12,415 nt of DNA from positions 1 through 12,415 of the forward strand of contig CALDID010000270.1 of the NCBI GenBank assembly GCA_937901865.1, given 5' to 3'. A program made the position numbers and the translations under genes. The notes beneath the pieces were generated by a model, which saw nothing but the letters and a program-made list of their open reading frames with translations, searched no databases and was not told the DNA's origin. How positions within the stretch are numbered: position 1 is the first letter of the stretch; the number at the start of each line of letters is the position of its first letter. The stretch comes from an uncultured Treponema sp. (lineage in GTDB: Bacteria > Spirochaetota > Spirochaetia > Treponematales > Treponemataceae). Positions 1 through 5,300 of the stretch are shown piece by piece.

Positions 1-32
1 CACTCTTTCCCTACACGACGCTCTTCCGATCT
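1..32 (+). other. Illumina TruSeq adapter read into the contig end
   Basis: Bases 1-32 match the 3' 32 bases of the Illumina TruSeq universal/read-1 adapter (begins CACTCTTTCCCTACACG, ends CTCTTCCGATCT). Biological sequence starts at base 33. The adapter has no stop in the frame of the first gene, so it lengthens that reading frame artificially. Confidence 0.97.
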
Positions 33-39
33 GGCAACC

Positions 40-318
40 ATGACAAATATCTGGTATCTGGAAAAGTGCTACACGGTCCCGGTGGTCATTGACCACACGG
101 GAGCGGAAGACAGACGAAAGACAGAGAATGACCACGCAGAGGGTATATACCGGGCAAATTGTCTGGTATATATCGCTATGTGTGATTTGGGATTTATGCC
201 AAAGAAAGACCGCAATATTGAGATTGAAGAAGCGGGCTCAGTCAATCTTTATAGGATTGAAAAAGCGGATTGTGAAGACGGCGAAATCATTCTTGAATTG
301 GAGTTGATGGACGAATGA
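40..318 (+). CDS. Small phage structural protein, probably head-tail connector
   Basis: A 92-aa acidic protein that I do not recognise by motif. It ends with TGA overlapping the ATG of the tail-protein-Z fragment (ATGA at 315-318), so the two were translated together. In lambda-like phages the gene just before minor tail protein Z is a small head-tail joining protein (gpFII), and the length and position here fit that role; this is inference from order, not from a residue match. The C-terminal half alternates charged and beta-prone residues (around VNLYRIEKADCEDGE), as small connector proteins often do. The start is uncertain: the frame stays open upstream through bases 33-39 into the adapter, so the true gene may begin before the contig edge. 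Confidence 0.6.
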   Translation: MTNIWYLEKCYTVPVVIDHTGAEDRRKTENDHAEGIYRANCLVYIAMCDLGFMPKKDRNIEIEEAGSVNLYRIEKADCEDGEIILELELMDE

Positions 319-638
319 TTGAAATTACTTCTGACACAATAGAGAGAGTGGAAACATTGCTGGCGGGCGTTCCAAAAGGTGCGGAGCGGGCTTTTACAAA
401 TGCAATCAACAGAGGTTTAAGCCATACAAAGACGCAAGCATTTAAGCAAGTAAAGGCGGTGTATGCGGTAAAGCAAAGCGCACTGAATGAAGCAACTAAA
501 ACAAGGGTACAAAAAGCCAGTAGCGGAAATCTTGCTGGCTATGTTTCGTTTTCCGGCGTAAAGATACCGCTTTACAAATTCAGCGTATCACCGAAAGAAC
601 CGGGCAAAAAGCGGAAAGTGCGGGCTGGCGTAATGAAA
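315..638 (+). CDS. Phage minor tail protein Z (GpZ family), N-terminal part, truncated
   Basis: Residues 1-108 of the reading frame 315-977 look like the prophage minor tail protein Z family: an opening helix, then the segment AFTNAINRGLSHTKTQAFKQ followed by VYAVKQSALNEA, which is the family's conserved N-terminal signature, and a beta-rich part ending KVRAGVMKGG. Family members are normally around 190-200 aa, so the C-terminal half is missing. The frame does not stop: it continues directly into MurJ sequence (next entry). It overlaps the upstream gene by four bases. The role in the family is tail completion or termination. That this part is phage-derived is well supported; its present fusion is probably not real. 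Confidence 0.75.
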
Positions 639-977
639 GGCGGCGGCATTGCTCTTTCTCTTTCAATCGCAAGCGCAGTGAACACCGCTTTTCTTTTCAT
701 TTTCTTGAACAAAAGCAAAGATATTGCGGTCGGCACAGTCGTCAAATCCACTCTTTTCTATGCCGCAAAGATGTGCGTCTTTTCCGCTATCGCAAGCATA
801 CCCCTCATTTTCTTTGGCGCAAACATCTCATCTCTTTTTTCTACAGGCAATCGCCTCATCGACGACGGCGGCTATTTGGCAATCACGGCGGCTATCTTCG
901 CTGCAATCGGCGTTTTGCTCCTTGTGCTCACGAAAGACCCGCTTTTGAAAATGATTTTGAAAAAAGTCAAACGCTAG
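639..977 (+). pseudogene. murJ: MurJ (MviN) lipid II flippase, C-terminal fragment fused to phage ORF
   Basis: From about residue 109 of the 220-aa frame the sequence becomes membrane protein typical of the end of MurJ/MviN: GGIALSLSIASAVNTAFLF, then two more hydrophobic segments (around FYAAKMCVFSAIASIPLIFF and YLAITAAIFAAIGVLLLVL) and a basic tail MILKKVKR before TAG. MurJ is about 500 residues with 14 helices and flips lipid II for peptidoglycan synthesis; only roughly the last 110 residues and three helices are here, without start or ribosome site. The join to the tail-protein frame is in frame inside a GGCGGC stretch (about 636-650). Either the contig is chimeric here or a rearrangement truncated a chromosomal murJ; the first is likelier given the adapter 600 bases away. 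Confidence 0.75.
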
Positions 978-1112
978 AGCTTGTTACTCTTCAGCATGAG
1001 CGGCTGCGTCATTTTGCGCTCGCACAACCTCGTTCTGCTATTCCACAAAGCAAGCTGGCGCACAAGCAACGTTCACCGATTTTAAGCTAGAACTGCTATA
1101 AGAAAAGCAGCA
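978..1112. other. Gene-free stretch after murJ end
   Basis: No supported gene on either strand. It holds a short inverted pair (GAGCG about 1001, CGCTC about 1018) and a weak GCTTGT/ACAAGC pair at its ends, not followed by a T-run, so I do not call a terminator. It leads into the promoter at 1113. Confidence 0.4.
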
Positions 1113-1141
1113 TTGCAAATAAAAAACGGTGAAGGTATAAT
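1113..1141 (+). promoter_or_regulatory. Sigma-70 type promoter for the 63-aa/GNAT pair
   Basis: TTGCAA (1113-1118), a 17-base spacer, then perfect TATAAT (1136-1141). The first ATG lies 38 bases downstream with GGAGG at 1168-1172. Confidence 0.75.
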
Positions 1142-1178
1142 AAAATAAATACTTTTTCTTTTTTTACGGAGGCATTTT

Positions 1179-1370
1179 ATGAGAGTGATTACGAAAGAAT
1201 ATCAAGAAATGCTCGATAAGAGCGAAGCGTGGAATTTCATCAAGAACACCCCTCGCCCCGACTTTACCGAGCTAGACAAAGACTGCGCAGAGTTTGAAGC
1301 GTGGATTACGAAAGAACACGAAAAAGACCGAGAGAGGCTTCGCAAATGGCACGCGGAGGAAGAACGATGA
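1179..1370 (+). CDS. 63-aa charged protein upstream of GNAT, possible antitoxin
   Basis: Not recognised by motif. It is a short, strongly charged, mostly helical protein (MRVITKEYQEML at the start; a Lys/Glu/Arg-rich end, EHEKDRERLRKWHAEEER). The start is set by GGAGG seven bases before ATG 1179 and by the promoter at 1113-1141. Its TGA overlaps the ATG of the acetyltransferase (ATGA at 1367-1370), so the two are translationally coupled. A small charged protein coupled in front of a GNAT enzyme is the layout of GNAT-type toxin-antitoxin pairs (TacAT, AtaRT), but there is no clear ribbon-helix-helix pattern, so the antitoxin role is inference from context. Confidence 0.75.
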   Translation: MRVITKEYQEMLDKSEAWNFIKNTPRPDFTELDKDCAEFEAWITKEHEKDRERLRKWHAEEER

Positions 1371-1942
1371 TTGAAGAGCTTTCTATCGAAGACAAGCCAA
1401 ACTACTCTATTGAGCAGCTCTATGATTCAAAAGAAAATATCTCGTTGATTAAAGAGTTTGAAGCAAACGAAAAGGGCAAGGGCTTGGAATACTACTTAAA
1501 AGAAGCTGCCGAACACGACGAAAATGCAAATCTTGCGAGAACTTATCTTGTAAAAGACTCTGTAACAAGAGAACTTGTTGCCTATTTTTCGCTCCGCACA
1601 GGACTTATTACAATCCAAGTGCAAAACAACAGCTTTGATTCTTATCCCGCAATCGAACTTTCAAACTTTGCTGTAAATGTGGGATATAAGAGAAAACACC
1701 CAGAAGTAGAGGGATTAGGAAAATATATTTTCAGAAATTTCATTATGCCGCTCGTAAAAAAAATTGCAAAATACGTCGGTGTTTATTCGCTTTATATTTA
1801 CGCCTTGCCAGAAGAAAAGCTCATCAATTATTACGGAAAACTGGGCTTTTCCCGCCTGCCTGATGCGATGGAAAAATTTGTACAGCAGCACGTCAAACCT
1901 AAATACGACGAGGGCTGTATTTTTATGTTCCAAACAATATAA
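1367..1942 (+). CDS. GNAT-family N-acetyltransferase, possible toxin of a TA pair
   Basis: A 191-aa acetyltransferase. The start is ATG 1367 (MIEELSIEDK), six bases after GGAGGA (1355-1360) and overlapping the upstream stop; the longer in-frame ATG at 1301 lies inside the previous gene and has no ribosome site. GNAT features: a central strand and motif A with the acetyl-CoA pyrophosphate loop around residues 113-122 (PEVEGLGKYIF), preceded by IELSNFAVN, and a late motif B strand/helix with INYYGKLGF around 143-151, where the Tyr and the GF turn are typical. The layout resembles TacT/AtaT/GmvT toxins that acetylate charged tRNAs, which also follow a small antitoxin, but an ordinary protein or small-molecule acetyltransferase is possible. 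A terminator follows at 1970-2011. Confidence 0.85.
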   Translation: MIEELSIEDKPNYSIEQLYDSKENISLIKEFEANEKGKGLEYYLKEAAEHDENANLARTYLVKDSVTRELVAYFSLRTGLITIQVQNNSFDSYPAIELSNFAVNVGYKRKHPEVEGLGKYIFRNFIMPLVKKIAKYVGVYSLYIYALPEEKLINYYGKLGFSRLPDAMEKFVQQHVKPKYDEGCIFMFQTI

Positions 1943-1969
1943 CTTGTCTTTTCCTTATCGACAACAAAA

Positions 1970-2011
1970 AAGAGCCTGACTCCAAGAGAACGGAGCACAG
2001 GCTCTTGTTTT
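1970..2011 (+). terminator. Rho-independent terminator after GNAT gene
   Basis: The arms AAGAGCCTG (1970-1978) and CAGGCTCTT (1998-2006) pair perfectly, with an inner CTCC/GGAG pair, followed by GTTTT. It lies 27 bases after the GNAT stop. The preceding A-run means it could also act on the minus strand. Confidence 0.8.
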
Positions 2012-2032
2012 CACATCGCAGATACAAAAACC

Positions 2033-2094
2033 TTACGCGAGATTGAATTGGTCGATTTGATTACCGATTTTGTCGATGAGGTTGACGACCATAT
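2033..2094 (-). pseudogene. Methyl-accepting chemotaxis protein, last 20 codons (remnant)
   Basis: On the minus strand this reads NMVVNLIDKIGNQIDQFNLA then TAA (plus-strand TTA at 2033-2035). The amphipathic, Asn/Gln-rich end resembles the C-terminus after the signalling coiled coil of spirochaete chemotaxis receptors. There is no start and only about 20 codons; it is cut off exactly at the left end of the 134-bp palindromic element. Together with the Cache-domain remnant on the other side it seems to be what is left of one receptor gene. The assignment is moderately sure because the piece is so short. Confidence 0.45.
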
Positions 2095-2228
2095 TAGACC
2101 TGTTCGATAATTGTCATTATCGGGCTCGACCCGATAATCTGAGGCACAGCCTCTTTCTCAAAACGCCTATATTGCTATAGATTGCCGTATCGAGTACGGC
2201 AATGACATACTGTTTCCGAACAGGTCTA
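2095..2228. repeat. 134-bp REPIN-like element with inverted ends and two matched hairpins
   Basis: The outer 12-base ends TAGACCTGTTCG (2095-2106) and CGAACAGGTCTA (2217-2228) are perfect inverted repeats. Inside are two 29-base palindromes in opposite orientation (2112-2140 and 2179-2207), each of the form TGTC-ATT-stem-CTCGA-stem-AAT-CT. Their stems differ at four base pairs and all four changes are compensated, so pairing is kept. A small hairpin GAGGC-ACA-GCCTC lies at 2141-2153. No coding capacity. The shape is that of a REP doublet or short MITE moved by a transposase acting in trans; it sits inside receptor remnants. Confidence 0.75.
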
Positions 2229-2353
2229 TTGTTGTTCGCAATCATCGTCGAGAGTTTATCAAGCTGCATATCCGCGCAGATAACGCCGAGAAACTCGCCT
2301 GTCGCCGAATACGGCGCGTACAGTTTGAGCAACAAGCCGATAACAGCAAGCAT
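2229..2353 (-). pseudogene. Chemotaxis receptor dCache sensor-domain remnant
   Basis: The minus strand encodes GLLLKLYAPYSATGEF followed by LGVICADMQLDKLSTMIANN, the typical membrane-distal Cache pattern (tyrosine/proline strand, Gly-hinge GVxxAD, then LDxLSxxI helix) found in methyl-accepting chemotaxis proteins. It starts without a ribosome site and ends at the palindromic element; the transmembrane, HAMP and most of the signalling domain are absent. The in-frame tail beyond residue 42 of the open frame is element sequence, not receptor. The intervening several hundred residues have been deleted rather than merely displaced, because only about 20 codons of the receptor C-terminus remain on the far side. 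Confidence 0.6.
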
Positions 2354-2433
2354 TATCTTTGATTATAATGCACTTTTTTTGTCATTTTTTCTTTCGTTGT
2401 TCGCTATAAATATCGTGTCCACATTTTGCACCA

Positions 2434-2462
2434 TAGCAAAAAATACAAAATGCAAGTATAAT
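2434..2462 (+). promoter_or_regulatory. Promoter for RelB-like antitoxin
   Basis: Perfect -10 TATAAT at 2457-2462 with a weak -35 TAGCAA (2434-2439) at 17 bases. GGAGG at 2477-2481 and ATG 2487 follow. A weak -35 is common where the antitoxin autoregulates, but no operator palindrome is clear. Confidence 0.55.
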
Positions 2463-2486
2463 ACAAGGAACATAACGGAGGAAAAT

Positions 2487-2693
2487 ATGACAGTTACACT
2501 GAGAAATGTAGATTATCAGTTTTTGAATATTCTCGAAAGCATTTTGCCGCTTAGAAAAGACATTCAAATCACGACAGACTACGAAGAACCAAACGAATTG
2601 ACCGAAAAAGTTTTGCGCGACAGCGAACAAGGGAAAAACGTCAGCCCTGTTTTCACCTCGACAAGCGATTTTATGGCGGCATTAAATGCTTAA
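2487..2693 (+). CDS. RelB/DinJ-type antitoxin
   Basis: A 68-aa protein starting at ATG 2487 with GGAGG six bases before it; the longer open frame upstream belongs to the remnant region and has no ribosome site. It begins MTVTLRNVDYQFLNILESI, a beta-strand then helix as in ribbon-helix-helix antitoxins, and ends with the common toxin-binding tail SDFMAALNA. The middle is acidic, around DYEEPNELTEKVL. It overlaps the YafQ-type toxin start (ATG at 2686 inside its last codons), which is the classic antitoxin-toxin coupling. It should bind and neutralise the toxin and repress the shared promoter. The antitoxin is intact while its toxin is not. Confidence 0.7.
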   Translation: MTVTLRNVDYQFLNILESILPLRKDIQITTDYEEPNELTEKVLRDSEQGKNVSPVFTSTSDFMAALNA

Positions 2694-2888
2694 TCTTCGC
2701 TTTACAACGCAATTCAAAAAAGATTACAAGCTCGCCCAAAAGCGCAATATTGACCTTTCAGAGTTCGAAGGAATCATCGCGATTTTCATTTGCACCCCGA
2801 TTTAGTTGTGATTTACGCGATAAAAGAAAATGAGTTGATTCTTGAAATGGCACGAATGGGCTCTCATTCAGATTTATTCAAAAAATAA
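2686..2888 (+). pseudogene. YafQ/RelE-family mRNA interferase toxin, internal deletion and frameshift
   Basis: The N-terminus MLNLRFTTQFKKDYKLAQKR from ATG 2686 is the first helix of YafQ-type ribosome-dependent RNases. After about 34 codons the frame shifts, and from about 2778 the next frame gives RDFHLHPDLVVIYAIKENEL and ends GSHSDLF-KK at TAA 2886-2888, which is the family's C-terminal strand block with its Arg, the two His/Asp positions and the final GSHSDLF motif. The usual piece between them (about 20-25 residues, with a loop commonly like LPxKYxDHxL) is missing, and reading frame 1 stops at TAG 2803. Overall length is about 67 codons against about 90 normally. It therefore cannot fold as a normal toxin. 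The cause may be true decay or an assembly-collapsed deletion. Confidence 0.8.
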
Positions 2889-2910
2889 TTTTTTTCTTAA
2901 CCGACAAAAA

Positions 2911-2949
2911 AAGCCGCCTGCAATTTTCAGAGAAAACGCGGGCGGTTTT
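2911..2949 (+). terminator. Terminator after the RelB/YafQ pair
   Basis: AAGCCGCCTGC (2911-2921) pairs with GCGGGCGGTTT (2938-2948) with wobble pairs; A-run before and T-run after. It could work in both directions. Confidence 0.7.
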
Positions 2950-3093
2950 AGAAAAAAAATTCGGATGTGCGGCGTATCCATCATATCAGGTTCATCAAAC
3001 GATGAGCGCAGGGTGCCTTTCCTGCTCGTCGATTTTTTTCCACGTCGGATATTTTACTTTGCACAGAATTTATTTTCAACAAAAATATTTTTT

Positions 3094-3345
3094 CATCTTT
3101 TTCCCATGCTGGCGAATATCAAAAAAAATGTTTTTCACATCTTTCCTGTGCGGGCGCGTATCAAAAAATCTTTTTTTACTATGCTCCCGTATGGGCGAAT
3201 GTCGAAAAATTGTTTTTTAGCTCTTTCTCGTGCGGGCGCGTGTCGAAAAATTGTTTTTTGGGTCTTTCCCGTGCGGGCGCGTGTCAAAAAAGTGTTTTTA
3301 AGCCCTTTCCTGCGCAGGTTCGTGGTAAAAAAGTCATTGAACTAA
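3094..3345. repeat. Degenerate 41-nt tandem repeat array, about six units
   Basis: A unit of the form CTTTCcyGTGCGGGCGCGTrTC then A-run, TTGTTTTTT recurs. The GGCG anchor falls at 3111, 3153, 3194, 3235, 3276, with the diverged last unit at 3317: spacing 42, 41, 41, 41, 41. Earlier sequence (about 3015-3090) looks like two more decayed units. Because 41 is not a multiple of three, the open plus-strand frame across it (2842-3345) spells the same repeat in rotating frames, which argues against coding. The array ends just before the promoter at 3337-3365. Confidence 0.8.
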
Positions 3346-3365
3346 AAAGACAGCGTGCATATAAT
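3337..3365 (+). promoter_or_regulatory. Strong sigma-70 promoter for the 3439-6271 operon
   Basis: TTGAAC (3337-3342), a 17-base spacer, TATAAT (3360-3365). It abuts the last unit of the tandem array and leaves a leader of about 65 bases before ATG 3439. No terminator is seen downstream before 6271, so it may drive the whole run to the methyltransferase. Confidence 0.75.
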
Positions 3366-3438
3366 TAAAAAATCAATTTGCCAATCATTTTCTGAAAATG
3401 GCGGGCAAGTGAAAAAAATTTTTGACAGGAGTTTATGT

Positions 3439-4143
3439 ATGGCAACAATCGGAAAAATCAACAAAAACATTCAGATTGCGGAGTTGGGGACGCTGGCGCA
3501 GGCGATTGGCGCGAGATACGACGAAAATGCGGCGAAAATCGGCGAAGACAGGATTTTGAGCGCGCTTATGGTTCAGGAGAAAAAAGAAAGCACCGCTCTC
3601 ATCAGCGCGATGAACCGCACGAAGTCGGCTTCGAGCTTGGTCGAAAAGGACAATGCGCGCGATGAGGCGATTTCTGCGCTCTTCGATATGGCGAAAGCGT
3701 ACACGCTTTTAGGCACGGCTTCTCAAAAGCCGACTGCGGTCAAGGTGTGCTCTCTTTTGGACAAATACAAGGGAATTGCGCATTTGAACAATGCGACCGA
3801 GAGCGCGAAAATCGCTTCTCTGCTTGAGGATTTGGACAAGGAGGGAAACAAAGAGGCGGTTGAGGAATTGCCGAATTTGGCGGAGGCGGTTGCGGCGGTG
3901 AAGAGCGCGGAGGAGGCGTTTTTGGCGGCGGTGAAAGCGCAGGAAGACGAAAAGCTGGGCTTGGGGGACAATGCAAGCGCGGTGAAAAAGCGGCTGGTTT
4001 CGCTTTTGAACGACAAGCTCATTGCGTATGTGAATATCGCTTCAGACGTGTTCGCGGAAAACTACGGCGCGTTTAGCGAGCAGGTTTCTCTTGCTGTTTC
4101 TAAGTCTAACAGCGTCGTAACCCAGAGAGCGAAAAAGGCGTAA
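3439..4143 (+). CDS. 234-aa helical protein of unknown function (DUF6261-like)
   Basis: The start is ATG 3439 (MATIGKINKNIQIAELGTL) with AGGAG at 3427-3431; an in-frame ATG at 3355 lies on the promoter and is rejected. The protein is almost entirely alpha-helical, rich in Ala, Lys and Glu, with no signal peptide or membrane segment. It has the look of DUF6261-type proteins (a helical repeat of paired helices, seen mostly in Bacteroidota), but I hold that name loosely. Codon use is GCG/GGC-rich like the methyltransferase and carbamoyltransferase genes. It is the first gene of the run, 20 bases before the VapB-like gene and behind a strong promoter, so expression is probably high. No catalytic motif is visible, and a structural or binding role is a guess. 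Confidence 0.8.
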   Translation: MATIGKINKNIQIAELGTLAQAIGARYDENAAKIGEDRILSALMVQEKKESTALISAMNRTKSASSLVEKDNARDEAISALFDMAKAYTLLGTASQKPTAVKVCSLLDKYKGIAHLNNATESAKIASLLEDLDKEGNKEAVEELPNLAEAVAAVKSAEEAFLAAVKAQEDEKLGLGDNASAVKKRLVSLLNDKLIAYVNIASDVFAENYGAFSEQVSLAVSKSNSVVTQRAKKA

Positions 4144-4163
4144 GGCGTTTTTTAGGAGAAAAT

Positions 4164-4382
4164 ATGAGCGAACTTATGTTTAGGGAGATTTCTAATCAAA
4201 TCGATATGCTTTCGTATGGAGAGAGATTGAGATTGCTTAACAAAATCGTAGGTTCTTTGCAACTTCCTGCGATTCAGAGCGTGAAGAAAATCGATTCAGA
4301 TTTTGATGACGCGTTTGGATTGTGGGCAGACAGAGATGTGAGCCTTGACGAAATCCGCGCAAAAGCATGGGGTCGCTCATAA
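4164..4382 (+). CDS. VapB-like antitoxin of a VapBC pair
   Basis: A 72-aa protein with AGGAG at 4154-4158 before ATG 4164. Its N-terminus (MSELMFREISNQIDMLSYGE) and Leu-rich helix (RLRLLNKIVGSL) are followed by an acidic, Trp-containing tail ending DEIRAKAWGRS, the pattern of the short antitoxins paired with PIN toxins in spirochaetes and cyanobacteria. The last base of its TAA is the first base of the toxin ATG. It should wrap its C-terminal tail into the PIN active site and repress its own promoter, though here the pair sits inside a longer operon. Family assignment comes mainly from the partner. Confidence 0.75.
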   Translation: MSELMFREISNQIDMLSYGERLRLLNKIVGSLQLPAIQSVKKIDSDFDDAFGLWADRDVSLDEIRAKAWGRS

Positions 4383-4753
4383 TGCAATATTTGTGCGACA
4401 CTTGTATTTTGATTGATTATCTTCGTGGCAAAGAAGAAGCTAAAGCTAGGCTTTCTCGCGACCGCGCTGACGGCTTGGGAATGTCATCTGTAACGTATAT
4501 GGAGCTTATGGTTGGTGCAAAAAACAAGCGGGAAGTCGGGGTGATAAAAAAAGCGTTCAAGGATTTTGAGGTCATAGAAATTTCTGAATCGATTAGCATA
4601 AAGGCAAAAAATCTAATCGAGAAATTTACAAAAAGCCATGGGCTTCTTATTCCTGATGCGCTTATTGCCGCAACTGCGCTGGAGCTTGGCGTTCCGCTTT
4701 GCACGCTGAATGTCAAAGATTTTTGCTTTATTCCAGACATTGTTTTGCTATGA
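4382..4753 (+). CDS. vapC: VapC-type PIN-domain endoribonuclease toxin
   Basis: A 123-aa PIN-domain protein. The metal-binding acids are all visible: Asp6 in MQYLCDTCILIDYL, Glu41 in SSVTYMELMVG, Asp92 in LLIPDALIAATA, and Asp113 in TLNVKDF, so it appears catalytically intact. VapC toxins cleave tRNA or rRNA when freed from VapB. ATG 4382 is chosen because it overlaps the antitoxin stop and puts the first Asp at the usual position; an in-frame ATG at 4367 would add five residues from inside the antitoxin gene. Its TGA is overlapped by an ATG (4750) that starts a decayed copy of the methyltransferase N-terminus (4749-4778). This is the only toxin of the three classic pairs here with no visible lesion. 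Confidence 0.9.
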   Translation: MQYLCDTCILIDYLRGKEEAKARLSRDRADGLGMSSVTYMELMVGAKNKREVGVIKKAFKDFEVIEISESISIKAKNLIEKFTKSHGLLIPDALIAATALELGVPLCTLNVKDFCFIPDIVLL

Positions 4754-4778
4754 CAGACACAAAAAAGAGGGCGAAGAA
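4749..4778 (+). repeat. Copy of the methyltransferase start, left behind vapC
   Basis: The 30 bases 4749-4778 match 5296-5325 at 27 positions. Both begin TATGACAGACACAAAA, overlap a preceding TGA as ATGA, and encode MTDTKkRAKK here against MTDTKaRAKN in the real gene. The copy reaches a stop soon after, at about 4785. Confidence 0.7.
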
Positions 4779-4798
4779 GTTTTTTAACAGGAGTTTTT

Positions 4799-5113
4799 AT
4801 GATTACAGAAGAGGCGAGGCGAATAAACGAGCGGTTGAAAGCGGAAATGCAGCCGAAGAGGATTTATCTTTTCGGCTCGTATGCGAGAAACACGCAAAGG
4901 GAAGACAGCGATTACGATTTTTATATCGTGATGCCTGACGGCGCAGGAAACGAAATCGCTCTTGCGCAAAAAGCGTATCGTTCTCTGCGTGGGGTCAGAA
5001 AAACTCCTGTAGACATTGTGGTCGGCGGCGAAAGCGCGTTTGAAGAGCGAAAAGCGCTGCCGACACTAGAGCGAGAAGTCTTCCGCGACGGAGTGTTGCT
5101 GTATGAAAAATGA
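4799..5113 (+). CDS. MNT-type nucleotidyltransferase (antitoxin of MNT-HEPN pair)
   Basis: A 104-aa minimal nucleotidyltransferase with AGGAG at 4789-4793. The catalytic signature is complete: Gly26-Ser27 in YLFGSYARN, the Asp pair in SDYDF (Asp38, Asp40), and the third carboxylate in PVDIVV (Asp72). Proteins of this class (MntA) block their HEPN RNase partner by attaching AMP groups to it. The partner gene starts within its last codons (ATG 5103, an 11-base overlap). Because the HEPN partner is internally deleted, this enzyme may now have no substrate in the locus. The family call is firm; the present activity is unknown. Confidence 0.9.
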   Translation: MITEEARRINERLKAEMQPKRIYLFGSYARNTQREDSDYDFYIVMPDGAGNEIALAQKAYRSLRGVRKTPVDIVVGGESAFEERKALPTLEREVFRDGVLLYEK

Positions 5114-5300
5114 AAAACTCGTGCAAAAATGGCTTGAGTTCGCGGATATGGATTTTTCGTTAGCACAGTTCACGTTTGCAAATATGCACCCGAAGCCGCT
5201 AGAGTTGATTTGCTATCACTGTCAGCAAGCGGCAGAAAAGGCTTTGAGCGACGCGCGGCGGATTGTGGTTTGGGCAAAAACTGAAATCGAAAAACTATGA
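5103..5300 (+). pseudogene. HEPN-domain toxin with large in-frame internal deletion
   Basis: A 65-aa frame starting MKNEKLVQKWLEFADMDFSL and running to LICYHCQQAAEKAL, the normal first two helices of HEPN partners of MNT enzymes. It then jumps directly to SDARRIVVWAKTEIEKL, which is the normal final helix. Full-length relatives are about 120-130 residues, so about 60 residues from the middle are absent, including the part where the family carries its THDL-type and tyrosine positions. The join is in frame at a GCTTTGAGC stretch (about 5240-5250); a second AxKAL motif at the end of the deleted part could have given direct repeats for recombination. Its TGA overlaps the methyltransferase ATG. 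It is probably non-functional as an RNase, though a small residual protein could be made. Confidence 0.8.

Noticed and set aside
1..977. Phage lysogeny region with attachment site
   Set aside because: Only two structural genes, no integrase or att repeat; the join lies inside a tail gene, which is not an integration boundary.
1301..1366. Upstream start for the GNAT gene
   Set aside because: It lies wholly within the 63-aa gene and lacks a ribosome site; ATG 1367 has GGAGGA at the right distance.
2842..3345. 167-aa plus-strand frame across the tandem array
   Set aside because: It starts inside the YafQ remnant, and the 41-nt period makes the repeat appear in rotating frames; no ribosome site.
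3094..3345. CRISPR array
   Set aside because: Units are degenerate and contiguous with no unique spacers of constant length, and no cas genes are present.
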